Below are positions 44,103 to 52,157 of a stretch of 64,000 nt of DNA, in pieces (position 1 is the first letter of the stretch; the number at the start of each line of letters is the position of its first letter). Both the position numbers and the translations under genes were made by a program. The DNA comes from VRUE01 sp963712595 (GTDB lineage: Bacteria > Actinomycetota > Thermoleophilia > Solirubrobacterales > 70-9): the NCBI GenBank assembly GCA_963712595.1, contig CAVQIM010000004.1, forward strand, positions 310,001-374,000, read 5' to 3'. The notes beneath the pieces were generated by a model. It made no database searches. It saw only the letters and a program-made list of their open reading frames with translations, and was not told where the DNA came from.

Positions 44103-44681
44103 ATGGGCAAGGTGCTCTGGCACACGATGATGAGCCTCGACGGCTTCATCGCGGGTGCCGACGACGACATGCGCTGGGTCTTTGGGGTCGACGGCGGTTC
44201 CGGCCGGACGGCGCAGGAGGTTGTGAGATCGACGGGAGCGTTGCTGGTCGGCAGGCGCACGCAGGACGTCGAGGGCCGGCTGCAACCGGGGTTCTACGGA
44301 GGCGCGTTTCGCGGCCCCTTCTTCGTGCTCAGGCACGATCCACCTGCGGAGCCGCCTGTCGTCAAGGGCGTCACCGGCCAGGTTCTGAACGCCCCGGTCG
44401 AGGAGGCCGTAGCTATTGCTCGGGATGCGGCGGCCGGCGCCGACGTGGTCATCCTCGGCGCGAACGTCGCTCGTCAATGCCTCGAGGCCGGACTCCTGGA
44501 CGAGATCATCGTCCACGTTGCCCCGGTTCTCGTCGGCGAGGGCGTCCGCCTTTTCGAGCGCTCCGGCGGTGAGGCGGTGAGGCTCAGGCAGATCTCATCG
44601 GTGGAAGAAGGCGAAACGACGGTTCTGCGCTATGCGGTGGGAGCGGTTGCCCACGACACCGATGCCCTGATGCAGGAGTGA
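44103..44681 (+). CDS. RibD C-terminal/dihydrofolate reductase-fold protein
   Basis: 192 residues. MMSLDGFIAGADDDMRWVFG is the typical opening of the actinobacterial dihydrofolate reductase-like/RibD-C group, with GALLVGRRTQDV, DVVILGANVARQCLEAGLLDEIIVHVAPVLVGEGVRLF following. These enzymes bind NADPH, but most have no known substrate. The gene sits alone between the two copies of the tRNA-Pro-derived repeat, so it may be cargo of a small insertion. Confidence 0.88.
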   Translation: MGKVLWHTMMSLDGFIAGADDDMRWVFGVDGGSGRTAQEVVRSTGALLVGRRTQDVEGRLQPGFYGGAFRGPFFVLRHDPPAEPPVVKGVTGQVLNAPVEEAVAIARDAAAGADVVILGANVARQCLEAGLLDEIIVHVAPVLVGEGVRLFERSGGEAVRLRQISSVEEGETTVLRYAVGAVAHDTDALMQE

Positions 44682-44720
44682 TGCACGGCTTTCCCCAAAG
44701 GCACTTGTGAAGCACGCCTG

Positions 44721-44737
44721 ATCCGGGCGCCCCGATG
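44721..44737 (+). repeat. Right copy of 17-base direct repeat (att-like)
   Basis: Exact copy of the last 14 bases of tRNA-Pro plus three flanking bases. It lies 40 bases after the reductase-like gene and just before the converging secreted-protein gene's stop. No integrase gene lies between the copies. Confidence 0.6.
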
Positions 44738-44740
44738 AGT

Positions 44741-45670
44741 TCAGAGCGATTTTGCGCTGCCGTACTTCTTCTTGGCCCGCTTTTCGCACCGCACGCGCTT
44801 GTGTTTTGACGGGGCTTTCCGGCACTGCTTGAGCGTGCTGGACAGCAGGGTGCGCCTGAGCCGTTCTATCTTGACTTCTTCTTCCTGGCGCTTCTTGATC
44901 GTCGTCGCCGTAGCGGCTTCCTCGTCTTGACGCTTCTTTGCCGCCGCAGCCTCTTCCTCACGCTGCTTGGCTTCGATTTCAGCCGCGGTGACGGCCTTGA
45001 TCTGAAGCGGCACGGCCGTCTGGATCGTGAAGGCCAGTTCCACTCCGGTCGTCGCCAATGGGTTGGCTCCCCTTTTGCCCTTCGGGATCGCCAGGCGCTT
45101 TTCGCCAATCGCGTTTTCGTATTCGTTGGGGGTCTGGGCGGCGCCCGATCTGCTGAGCGTCGCCGTGAAGGACGTGGACTCTTTGTTGATCGGACCGACG
45201 GGAGAAAGGAAGGGGCCGCTTGCTTCGACGAGTTCGCCCCCGCATTTGAAGTCCATGTAGACGCCGCCGTCGGGGTTGAGGAGCATGCCGACTTCGTGTT
45301 TTGCCTGGTCGATGTACACGAGGTCGGCTTCGATCGCCTCGGCAGTGATTTCTTTCGCGTTGGCGGCGCCTTCGGATTCGCAATCCTGGCCACCTTTGGT
45401 ACCACCCTGCGTTTCGCATCCCGTGAAGGAGTAGCTCGAAACGGTCGAGCGCGGTCCGATGATTTCACCGCCGCCATGAGACCCGGTGCAGTGCACGACC
45501 GTGTCGAAGCCAGCTAGCTCAGCGGTCACCTCCCCACCACTGGCCGTAAAGCCGATCGGGAAGCCGTTGCCCGGGGCAACGTATTCGAGCACCGGCGAGG
45601 CCGCGTTCGCGTAAACGGGCACGGCCAAAAGCGCCAAAGCCGCGATCGACGCCACGACGCAAACGTACAT
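44741..45670 (-). CDS. Secreted protein with coiled-coil basic tail
   Basis: About 309 residues from the ATG that opens directly into a signal peptide (MYVCVVASIAALALLAVPVYA); an in-frame GTG 13 codons upstream adds only a basic stretch. Mature part (about 25-220): beta-rich with Cys in VVHCTG, SFTGCETQ, QDCES and DFKCGG. The tail (about 230-280) is Glu/Lys/Arg coiled coil, ending in QCRKAPSKHKRVRCEKRAKKKYG, a Cys-basic motif recurrent at secreted-protein ends in this group. Function unknown. Confidence 0.75.
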   Translation of the reverse strand: MYVCVVASIAALALLAVPVYANAASPVLEYVAPGNGFPIGFTASGGEVTAELAGFDTVVHCTGSHGGGEIIGPRSTVSSYSFTGCETQGGTKGGQDCESEGAANAKEITAEAIEADLVYIDQAKHEVGMLLNPDGGVYMDFKCGGELVEASGPFLSPVGPINKESTSFTATLSRSGAAQTPNEYENAIGEKRLAIPKGKRGANPLATTGVELAFTIQTAVPLQIKAVTAAEIEAKQREEEAAAAKKRQDEEAATATTIKKRQEEEVKIERLRRTLLSSTLKQCRKAPSKHKRVRCEKRAKKKYGSAKSL

Positions 45671-45836
45671 TCCCCGGAGCTGCCCGCCTCGCAAACGTCG
45701 TGAATCCACGTGTTTCGCCCCCCTTCGCCTGGCTAACGCTTCCCAGCGCGAATCGTAGCGGACCTCTTGCCGAGGTCAGAATGCCTGGTGAGCCGCGGCG
45801 CCCTCAAGCCGCCCCTGGGTTGCCGGGGCACGGTCA

Positions 45837-45862
45837 AACATTCATATATACATACGAATGTT
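45837..45862 (+). promoter_or_regulatory. Probable operator of the CadC-like regulator
   Basis: A 26-base AT-rich imperfect palindrome with AACATTC and GAATGTT arms, ending 13 bases before the regulator ATG. The size, base composition and position fit an ArsR/SmtB-family 12-2-12 operator. It stands out sharply from the GC-rich surroundings. Confidence 0.65.
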
Positions 45863-45875
45863 GTAGAATGCTGGC

Positions 45876-46235
45876 ATGGTCCGTAACGCAGATACGTGCG
45901 ATCTGCTTTGCCTCGATCTCCCCAAGGCCGAGCACGTACGCGAGAAGCTTCCGGATAGAAAGAGGCTGGAGCTGTGGGCGGCCGGGGCCAAGGCGCTCGG
46001 CGATCCGACTCGCCTCGCTATCGCACTCGCGCTGAAAGCTGGCGGGTCCGCGTGCGTTTGCGACCTTGCCTGGATCGTCGGGCGCGATGAGCAGCTCGTC
46101 TCCCACCACGCGCGCCAGCTCAAGGTCGCCGCTCTCGCCCACTCGCGACGCGAGGGAAAGATGGTGATCTACGAACTAACCGAGCGTGGCCGTCTGCTGC
46201 TGGCCGCGGTCGCTGCTCAGGAGGCGGTTGCATGA
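45876..46235 (+). CDS. ArsR/SmtB-family metal sensor, CadC-like
   Basis: 119-residue winged-helix repressor. Cys8 and Cys12 in TCDLLCLDLP and Cys60 and Cys62 in SACVCDLAWIVG match, in kind and spacing, the four-thiolate alpha3N metal site described for CadC (Cys7, Cys11, Cys58, Cys60). So Cd, Pb or Zn is the likely inducer. The HTH is DLAWIVGRDEQLVSHHARQLK; the wing is SRREGKMVIYELTE. An operator-like palindrome precedes it, implying autorepression. It overlaps the next gene (ATGA), its probable regulated partner. Confidence 0.9.
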   Translation: MVRNADTCDLLCLDLPKAEHVREKLPDRKRLELWAAGAKALGDPTRLAIALALKAGGSACVCDLAWIVGRDEQLVSHHARQLKVAALAHSRREGKMVIYELTERGRLLLAAVAAQEAVA

Positions 46236-46870
46236 GCCTGGGGGGGCTGTCGACGGCAGTGCTCGCCCTCATTCTCTATGCCGTGTACCTGGGCCTCGTA
46301 GTCGGCGTTCGCGTCCTGATCCAAGTACGTCGCACTGGCTCGACCGGGGTTCACGGCCTTGGTGGCCGCCCCGGCTCGACGGAGTGGATCGCCGGAGTCG
46401 GCTTTACGGTCGCCCTTCTGATTGGCGCCGCGGCGCCGCTACTCGTACTGCTCGGCGTGGTCGAGCCGATCGCCGAGCTCGACACGGAAGCCATCCAGAT
46501 TGGGGGGCTCGGGCTGGCTGCTGTTGGAATCGCAATGACCTTCTACGCCCAGCTTGCGATGGGAGCAAGCTGGCGCGTCGGTGTCGACCAAGGAGAGCGC
46601 ACGGCGCTAGTGACGAGCGGGCCCTTCGCGCTTGTTCGCAACCCGATCTTCTCCGCGGTCTTCCCAACCGCACTGGGCATTGCACTGCTTGTGCCCAGCT
46701 GGATTGCATTCGCCGGGCTTGCCGTGCTGGTGCTTGCCCTCGAGCTCCAGGTTCGGATAGTCGAGGAGCCGTACTTGCTCGAGGCACATCCCGGCGTCTA
46801 TGCCGCCTACGCCGCTCATGTCGGGCGATTTGTTCCCGGCATCGGGCGGATCAAGGTGGAGCAGAGCTAA
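46232..46870 (+). CDS. Isoprenylcysteine methyltransferase-like (ICMT/PEMT) membrane protein
   Basis: 212 residues, about five helices. SAM-site features of the ICMT/phospholipid methyltransferase superfamily: WRVGVDQGERTALVTSGPFALVRNPIFSAV (the RxPxY-like RNPIF turn) and EEPYLLEAHPGVYAAYAAHVGRFVPG. Translationally coupled to the CadC-like sensor, so its expression should respond to metal. Substrate unknown; bacteria lack prenylated CaaX proteins, so a small thiol or lipid is more likely. No P-type ATPase is adjacent, unlike classic cad operons. Confidence 0.85.
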   Translation: MSLGGLSTAVLALILYAVYLGLVVGVRVLIQVRRTGSTGVHGLGGRPGSTEWIAGVGFTVALLIGAAAPLLVLLGVVEPIAELDTEAIQIGGLGLAAVGIAMTFYAQLAMGASWRVGVDQGERTALVTSGPFALVRNPIFSAVFPTALGIALLVPSWIAFAGLAVLVLALELQVRIVEEPYLLEAHPGVYAAYAAHVGRFVPGIGRIKVEQS

Positions 46871-47164
46871 GAGAAGCCTCCCGAGAGGTGGCCTTCGCTA
46901 GCCTGCGGCGCATTCGGGTAGGTTCGATCGCCCTCGTGGCGGCAGGGGTGATTTGCCTCCAAGCGCGATGGAATCACCTGCACGGCGGCCTCCGGCAAGG
47001 GGCTGGCAGGGGTTCCGGATCGGCCTGGACGAAGTCGTCCAGGCCGGGTAGCCCGGCAGCGGATCCCAGCCTTGGAGCGAAATCGAATCGCTCACCCCGA
47101 TGCCCTGCCCACCGTTGGACGATTATTTGCTCATGCGGGCACGGTTCGTGTCGATAGTGGCGTT
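46871..47164. other. Intergenic region with hairpins, no gene supported
   Basis: About 290 bases. It holds a perfect 10-base inverted repeat CGGCCTGGAC/GTCCAGGCCG (47021-47030 and 47037-47046), a plausible terminator without a U-tract, and a second weaker pair AGGTGATT/AATCACCT (around 46946-46980). I see no convincing coding frame on either strand. Confidence 0.5.
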
Positions 47165-47428
47165 GTGACGGGAATGCATGGGCAGCACCGCACCGAACGG
47201 GTGCACTTCGAAACCGACCGGCACCAGATCGTCGGCGACGTGACCCTGCCGCCCGAGGGGTACCACAGCCGTTTCTCGGACAACCTCAACCGGGCCGACA
47301 TCAACTTCATCCCACTGGTGAACGTGGAGATCTCGTCCTTGATGGGCGGTGACATGGAAAGGCGCGACTTCATCGTCGTCTCCAAGGCCCACGTGCGGAT
47401 CGCCTTTCCGGTCGAGGCCTCCGGCTAG
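47165..47428 (+). CDS. Small conserved-looking beta-rich protein
   Basis: 87 residues from a GTG, or 84 from the in-frame ATG at 47174. The core reads VHFETDRHQIVGDVTLPPEGYHSRFSDNLNR then DINFIPLVNVEISSL and DFIVVSKAHVRIAFP. The pattern (short beta strands, YHSRxSDxLNR, FIPLxNVEI) looks like a conserved domain of bacterial unknowns, but I cannot name it with confidence. Frames further upstream lack coding character. Confidence 0.65.
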   Translation: MTGMHGQHRTERVHFETDRHQIVGDVTLPPEGYHSRFSDNLNRADINFIPLVNVEISSLMGGDMERRDFIVVSKAHVRIAFPVEASG

Positions 47429-47456
47429 CCCCGGTCCCAGGTGCCGTTCGGCGAGC

Positions 47457-47729
47457 CTAGGTGGTCTGCCTGCGACGCCCGCTCTGTGCGTAGGAGCCGA
47501 GGTCGATCACGAAGGCGAGGATGACGATGAACCACTCGAAGCCGTTGACGCGATCCGAGGAGCTCCACATCGCGGCGTAGGCAAGCGTCGTCCAGGGCAG
47601 CAGGAAGAAGCCGAGAAAAGGCACGAACCAGCTGTCGAAGGCGCGACTGAGCAGGTCGGTGAAGAGCCACAGCGCGAAGAGCGCCAGCCGCGGCGAGATC
47701 AGGGCGAAGAGGACGACGAGGCAGCCGAT
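47457..47729 (-). CDS. Small membrane protein with unresolved start
   Basis: About 90 residues: IGCLVVLFALISPRLALFALWLF, RAFDSWFVPFLGFFLLPWTTLAYAAMW, FEWFIVILAFVIDLGSY. Three helices with PRLALF, LLPWTTLAY and DLGS motifs give it clear coding character. An in-frame TAG lies nine bases upstream of the coordinates given, and no ATG, GTG or TTG occurs between it and the first helix. The first codon shown is ATC. A TTG one frame away (TTGCGC) would give an expected MR start after a small indel, so a rare start or a sequence error is likely. Confidence 0.6.
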   Translation of the reverse strand: MGCLVVLFALISPRLALFALWLFTDLLSRAFDSWFVPFLGFFLLPWTTLAYAAMWSSSDRVNGFEWFIVILAFVIDLGSYAQSGRRRQTT

Positions 47730-47815
47730 GCGCGCAAGCTACCTCACCCTCGCCTCCCCCACAAACCGGGGCGACCTCGCCTGTAAGGTCGGTGGGGACC
47801 GCAAAGGAGATCGCG

Positions 47816-48493
47816 ATGAACCGACTTGGCAAGTTGATGACGATGCTGAATCCGGAGAAGACGCAGATGCCCTCCGCCGAGGACGCGCTGCCCGGGCGCA
47901 GTGAGCCGGCCTTCGAGCCGCCCGAGCGCCACGCGGTCCTCGGCACGCCGCTGCAGCCGCCCTTCCCCGAGGGGATCGAGACCGCCTACTTCGCCCTCGG
48001 CTGCTTCTGGGGCGCGGAGCGACTCTTCTGGGACCTCGACGGCGTCTACGCGACGGCGGTCGGCTACATGAACGGGACCACGCCGAACCCGACCTACGAG
48101 GAGGTCTGCAGCGGCAAGACCGGCCATGCCGAGGCGGTGCTCGTCGCCTTCGACCCGGCGAAGATCGCCTACTCCCGCCTGCTCGAGGTCTTCTTCGAGG
48201 AGCACGACCCGACCCAGGGCATGCGCCAGGGCAACGACGTCGGCACCCAGTACCGCTCGGGCGTCTTCTTCGTCAACGACGCGCAGAAGGGGACGGCCGA
48301 GATGGCGCGGCGCACCTACGACGAGGCGCTGCGCGCCGCCGGTCACGATCCGGTCACGACCGAGGTCGAGCCGGCGGGCCCCTTCTACTACGCCGAGGAC
48401 TACCACCAGCAGTACCTGCAAAAGGTGCCGAACGGCTACTGCGGCCTCGCCGGCACCGGGGTCTCCTGTCGCATCCCGGCAGCCGCCTCCTAG
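47816..48493 (+). CDS. msrA: Peptide methionine-S-sulfoxide reductase
   Basis: Repairs oxidised methionine. 225 residues, with the catalytic Cys in ALGCFWGAERLFWD (about residue 64), GYMNGTTPNPTYEEVCSGKTGHAEAV, FFEEHDPTQGMRQGNDVGTQYRS, and C-terminal recycling Cys candidates in GYCGLAGTGVSC. AAAGGAG precedes the ATG by seven bases. An N-terminal extension of about 55 residues before the core is in the range of actinobacterial MsrA. Confidence 0.95.
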   Translation: MNRLGKLMTMLNPEKTQMPSAEDALPGRSEPAFEPPERHAVLGTPLQPPFPEGIETAYFALGCFWGAERLFWDLDGVYATAVGYMNGTTPNPTYEEVCSGKTGHAEAVLVAFDPAKIAYSRLLEVFFEEHDPTQGMRQGNDVGTQYRSGVFFVNDAQKGTAEMARRTYDEALRAAGHDPVTTEVEPAGPFYYAEDYHQQYLQKVPNGYCGLAGTGVSCRIPAAAS

Positions 48494-48531
48494 CCCCGCA
48501 CGCCCGGCGCGGCGAATAGCATCCCGCGCCG

Positions 48532-50703
48532 GTGACCCCCTCTCTCGGCTCCTACATCGGCGCCTGCCTTGCCGTGATCGGCATCGTCAGCTCGGTCGGG
48601 CTCGGCGGCTACTGGCTGCGGCGCTGGATCGTGCCCGAGTTCTCGGGCGCCCTGGCGCGGCTCGCCGACGCCACGATCGCGGTGGCGCTGCTGGTCGTCT
48701 CGCTGGAGCTGCTGGGCACGCTCAGCCTCCTGTACACCGGCTGGATCATCCTCGTCTGCATCGGGATCGGCCTATTGGCGGCGCTGCTCGGCTGGCGCTA
48801 CGCGCCCCGCAACGGCCACGAGGTGAGCGCGCCCCGGGTGCAGACGGTCGCCCTGCTGATCGCGCTTGGCGTCGCCTCCTTCACCGTCGCCGAGTGGACT
48901 TTCCCCTCGCAGCTCAGCCTCGACCAGGGCATGTTCGGCGGCGACACCACCTGGTACCACATGCCCTTCGCGGCCCGCTTCGCGCAGGAACACTCGATCG
49001 TGCACCTGCACTTCACCGACCCGCTGCGGCTCGCCGCCTGGTTCTACCCGCAGAGCTCGGAGCTGGTCCACGGCAGCGCGATCGTCCTCTTCAAGACCGA
49101 CTGGCTCTCGCCGCTGATCAACCTCGTCTGGCTGGCGATCGCCCTGCTCGCCGCCTGGTGCGTCGGCCGCCCCTACAAGGTCGGGCCGGCGACGCTGGTC
49201 GCGGCGGCGATCGTGCTCGACGCCGGGGTGATGATCGAGACGCAGCCCGGCGAGGGCCGCAACGACATCATGGGCCTCGCCTTCCTGATCGCCTTCGCCG
49301 CCTTCCTGATCAACGCCCACCAGCGCCGCGCGCCCGATGCGGGGGCGGTGCAGGACGCGCCCGAGCGGGACGCCCCCCTGCTCGACAAAGGGCCGCTCGT
49401 GATCGCCGGCATCGCCGCCGGGCTCGCCGCCTCGGTCAAGCTCACCTTCCTGATCCCGGTGGCCGCGATCACGCTCGGCGTGATCGTCTTCAGCGGTCGC
49501 GGCCGGCGCCTGACCACGGCCTGGGTGCTCGGCCTCTCGGCCTTCGTCGTCGGCGGTTACTGGTACGTGCGGGCGGCGATCAAGACCGGCGGCAACCCGA
49601 TCCCCCAGATCGGCTTCGGCCCGCTGCACCTGCCGCGCCCCGACCAGCTGCCGCTCGACCCGCGGCCGCGCTTCGCCGTCGCGCATTACCTGACCGAGCC
49701 GACGATCTACCGCAAGTGGTTCTTCCCTCAGCTCGACAACGCGTTTGGCCCGCTCTGGCCGCTGATCCTGATCGTCGCCGTGTCGGCGGCCGTCTATCTT
49801 GCCTTCCGCTCCCGCAACGTGATCCTGCGCGTGATCGCCGTGGCGGCGCTGGCCACCGCGGTCGTCTACATCTTCACGCCGCTCACCGCGGCCGGGCAGG
49901 AGGGATCGCCGACCGGCTTCTTCACCAACACGCGCTACCTGACCCCCGGCTTGGTTCTGGCGCTCGTCCTGCTGCCGATCGCGAGACCGCTGCGGGCGCC
50001 GGACCGGCGCGCCTGGCAGACGCTGCTCTTCCTCACCGCGGTCTACGCGATAACCGTGCTGACCACGCCGCGCTGGTACCCGGGCTTCATCGTCGGCACC
50101 GTCTTCCTCACTCTGGCGCTGGTCTGGGCGCCCGCGGGCCTGGGCCTGGCGCGCTCGCGACGGATCGCCAGCCGTGGCGTCGTCGCCGGCGCCGCGGCAG
50201 CGGTCCTGCTCCTGGCCGTGGTGCTGGGACGCGCCCAGGAGGTGCAGTACTACGACCACCACTACACGAGGACGACTCTCTTCCTGCAGGAAGGCGGGCC
50301 GCAGAAGGCCTATGACTTCGCTCACCGCCAACACGGCAAGCGGATCGGCATCGCGGGCTCGGGGGAGATCTTCTTCGGTCAGTACGGCTACTACGGCGCC
50401 AACCTCGACAACCACGTCCAGTACATCGGCGTGCCCGGGCCCGACGGCACCTACCGATTGGCCGCCAGCTGCCCGCAGTTCCGCCGCCAGATCAACGCCG
50501 GCGACTACGACTACCTGATCCTCAGCCGCTTCACCCAGGACTCGATCGACGCGCCCTACTGGTACCCGATCTACCGCTGGGTCAGGTCCGACCCGGCGCT
50601 GGAGCAGATCGTCGAAGAGCCCGACATCGCGCCCGAGCCCGACTACGTCTTCAAGGTCAAGGGCCAGCTCGACCCTGCTGCCTGTCCTTCGCCTAGGAGC
50701 TAG
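48532..50703 (+). CDS. Polytopic GT-C-like membrane protein
   Basis: 723 residues from a GTG with about twelve hydrophobic segments. The first large loop holds GGDTTWYHMPFAARFAQEHSIVHLH, with an Asp followed by WYH, as in the catalytic loop of GT-C glycosyltransferases (ArnT/PMT-like), and ETQPGEGRNDIMGLAF later. The C-terminal roughly 150 residues form a soluble outer domain (EVQYYDHHYTRTTLFLQ; RLAASCPQFRRQINAGDYDYLILSRF). Likely transfers sugars from a lipid carrier outside the membrane; acceptor unknown. Confidence 0.75.
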   Translation: MTPSLGSYIGACLAVIGIVSSVGLGGYWLRRWIVPEFSGALARLADATIAVALLVVSLELLGTLSLLYTGWIILVCIGIGLLAALLGWRYAPRNGHEVSAPRVQTVALLIALGVASFTVAEWTFPSQLSLDQGMFGGDTTWYHMPFAARFAQEHSIVHLHFTDPLRLAAWFYPQSSELVHGSAIVLFKTDWLSPLINLVWLAIALLAAWCVGRPYKVGPATLVAAAIVLDAGVMIETQPGEGRNDIMGLAFLIAFAAFLINAHQRRAPDAGAVQDAPERDAPLLDKGPLVIAGIAAGLAASVKLTFLIPVAAITLGVIVFSGRGRRLTTAWVLGLSAFVVGGYWYVRAAIKTGGNPIPQIGFGPLHLPRPDQLPLDPRPRFAVAHYLTEPTIYRKWFFPQLDNAFGPLWPLILIVAVSAAVYLAFRSRNVILRVIAVAALATAVVYIFTPLTAAGQEGSPTGFFTNTRYLTPGLVLALVLLPIARPLRAPDRRAWQTLLFLTAVYAITVLTTPRWYPGFIVGTVFLTLALVWAPAGLGLARSRRIASRGVVAGAAAAVLLLAVVLGRAQEVQYYDHHYTRTTLFLQEGGPQKAYDFAHRQHGKRIGIAGSGEIFFGQYGYYGANLDNHVQYIGVPGPDGTYRLAASCPQFRRQINAGDYDYLILSRFTQDSIDAPYWYPIYRWVRSDPALEQIVEEPDIAPEPDYVFKVKGQLDPAACPSPRS

Positions 50704-51154
50704 GCGAGCCGCTCTCGATGAAGCGTTTAAGCCTCCCCGGCTTGTCGTCGATCGCCTGCGCGCGGAGGACGCCGACCAAGGGACCGCGGATGATCATGCT
50801 CAGCATCCGGCCGAGGTCGACCTCCAGCCAGAAGGTCGCGCGGGTGCGATCGCCGCCGAGGTCCTCGAACTTCCAGCCGCCTTCGAGCGACTTCAGATCG
50901 CCCTCCTCCTGCACCCATGAGATCCGGTTCGGCTCGTCGTAGTTGACCCGAAGCTCAGAGCTGAGCTGGCGCAGCTTGGCGTCGGTCTCCATGTGGATCA
51001 GCGCCGGCTTGCCGTCTCCGTCGCGCTCGAGGCACTCGGCTACTGTGACCTCTGGCTGCCAGCGGGTGGCGTCCTCGAGGTCGGCCGCGACGGAATAGAC
51101 CCGCTCGATTGGGGCCTCGATCTCGGTGTTGGCTGTGCCGGCGATGGTGCCCAC
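50693..51154 (-). CDS. SRPBCC/START-like lipid-binding fold protein
   Basis: 153 residues: IEAPIERVYSVAADLEDATRWQPEV at the N terminus and TRATFWLEVDLGRMLSMIIRG in the C-terminal strand and helix match the SRPBCC (polyketide cyclase/START-like) helix-grip fold. These bind hydrophobic ligands in a cavity. No catalytic residues can be assigned. Lies 10 bases downstream of the alpha/beta hydrolase and converges with the GT-C gene, overlapping its end by 11 bases. Confidence 0.85.
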   Translation of the reverse strand: MGTIAGTANTEIEAPIERVYSVAADLEDATRWQPEVTVAECLERDGDGKPALIHMETDAKLRQLSSELRVNYDEPNRISWVQEEGDLKSLEGGWKFEDLGGDRTRATFWLEVDLGRMLSMIIRGPLVGVLRAQAIDDKPGRLKRFIESGSPSS

Positions 51155-51164
51155 GGTTCAAGGC

Positions 51165-51965
51165 TCAGACCGGGGTCAGCGCGTGCTCGCGGATCAGCTC
51201 CGCGGAGCGCTGCGGCTGCTCCCACCAGAACATGTGGCCGACGCCCTCGAGCATCTCGAGCCGGGCAGGGATCAGCGCGGCGATCTCGCGGCCGTTGTTG
51301 GGGCCCAGCAGCCGGTCGACGTCGCCGTGGATGACCAGGGTGGGGGGTGTGATCTGGCCGAGGCGGTCGTCGGTCTTGTGCTGGGCGCAGGCCTGCATCT
51401 GCTGCAGGACCACCGGCTGGGGCGCCGGCAGCGTCGAGCCCATCTCGGCGAAGGCGGCGAAGCGCGAGTCGTCGGCGCGGAACCCGGGGGAGAGGTTGAT
51501 CTCCCACATCGCCCGGAAGACCTGCTCGCGATCGCCGGAGGCGTAGGCGGTGCCGAGCAGCTGCAGGTCCTCGGGCGCCATCAAGGTCGCCTCGGGCCCG
51601 CCGCAATAGCTGGCGCCGATTGTCAGCGTGCGGATGCGCTCGGGGTGGGCGAGGGCAAGCTCCTGGGCGATCATGCCCCCCATCGAGATGCCGACCACAT
51701 GGGCGGTCTCGATCTCCAGCGCGTCGAGCAGGCCGACCGCGTCGGCGGCGAGATCGGCGGTAGTGAAGGGCAGCTCGGCCTGTCCCGAGAGCCCCATGCC
51801 GCGATTGTCGAAGACGATGCAGTCGAAGCTCCGCTCCAGCTCGTCGAGAAAGGGCCGGCCCCAGGCGAGGTGGGTGGCGCTCATGCCCTGGATCAGCAGC
51901 ATCGGCTCGCCCTCGCCCGCGCGCAGGTAGTGCAGCTCCGTCCCCGATGCATCGACGCTCGGCAT
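51165..51965 (-). CDS. Alpha/beta hydrolase
   Basis: 266 residues. Oxyanion region LLIQGMSATHLAWG, VFDNRGMGLSG, nucleophile elbow VGISMGGMIAQELAL (Ser about 98), and C-terminal catalytic His in VGHMFWWEQP, with Asp in IHGDVDRLLG. Resembles 3-oxoadipate enol-lactonase and related esterases, but the substrate is not determined. Shares a transcript with the SRPBCC gene. Confidence 0.92.
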   Translation of the reverse strand: MPSVDASGTELHYLRAGEGEPMLLIQGMSATHLAWGRPFLDELERSFDCIVFDNRGMGLSGQAELPFTTADLAADAVGLLDALEIETAHVVGISMGGMIAQELALAHPERIRTLTIGASYCGGPEATLMAPEDLQLLGTAYASGDREQVFRAMWEINLSPGFRADDSRFAAFAEMGSTLPAPQPVVLQQMQACAQHKTDDRLGQITPPTLVIHGDVDRLLGPNNGREIAALIPARLEMLEGVGHMFWWEQPQRSAELIREHALTPV

Positions 51966-52018
51966 GCGCCGCCGATCCTACGCCAAGCGGCTTGCCAGGG
52001 CCTAATCTAAGCCTGCCC

Positions 52019-52091
52019 GCCCCCGTAGCTCAGTGGACAGAGCGACGGCCTTCTAAGCCGTGGGTCGCTGGTTCGAATCCAGCCGGGGGCG
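52019..52091 (+). tRNA. tRNA-Arg (anticodon TCT)
   Basis: Acceptor GCCCCCG/CGGGGGC with discriminator G; D-arm GCTC..GAGC with AGTGGACA loop; anticodon stem ACGGC/GCCGT with loop CTTCTAA (anticodon TCT); T-arm GCTGG-TTCGAAT-CCAGC. CCA is not encoded. Confidence 0.97.
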
Positions 52092-52094
52092 CTC

Positions 52095-52112
52095 GTGGGT
52101 TCAGGAACCCAC
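52095..52112 (+). terminator. Stem-loop terminator after tRNA-Arg
   Basis: GTGGGTTC and GAACCCAC pair perfectly right after the tRNA. A T-run (GGAATTTTTTC) lies about 15 bases further, so this is a plausible though spaced terminator. Confidence 0.55.
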
Positions 52113-52157
52113 CGATATTGCTGGAATTTTTTCAAACAAAAAGCTAGGCTCCGGCTT

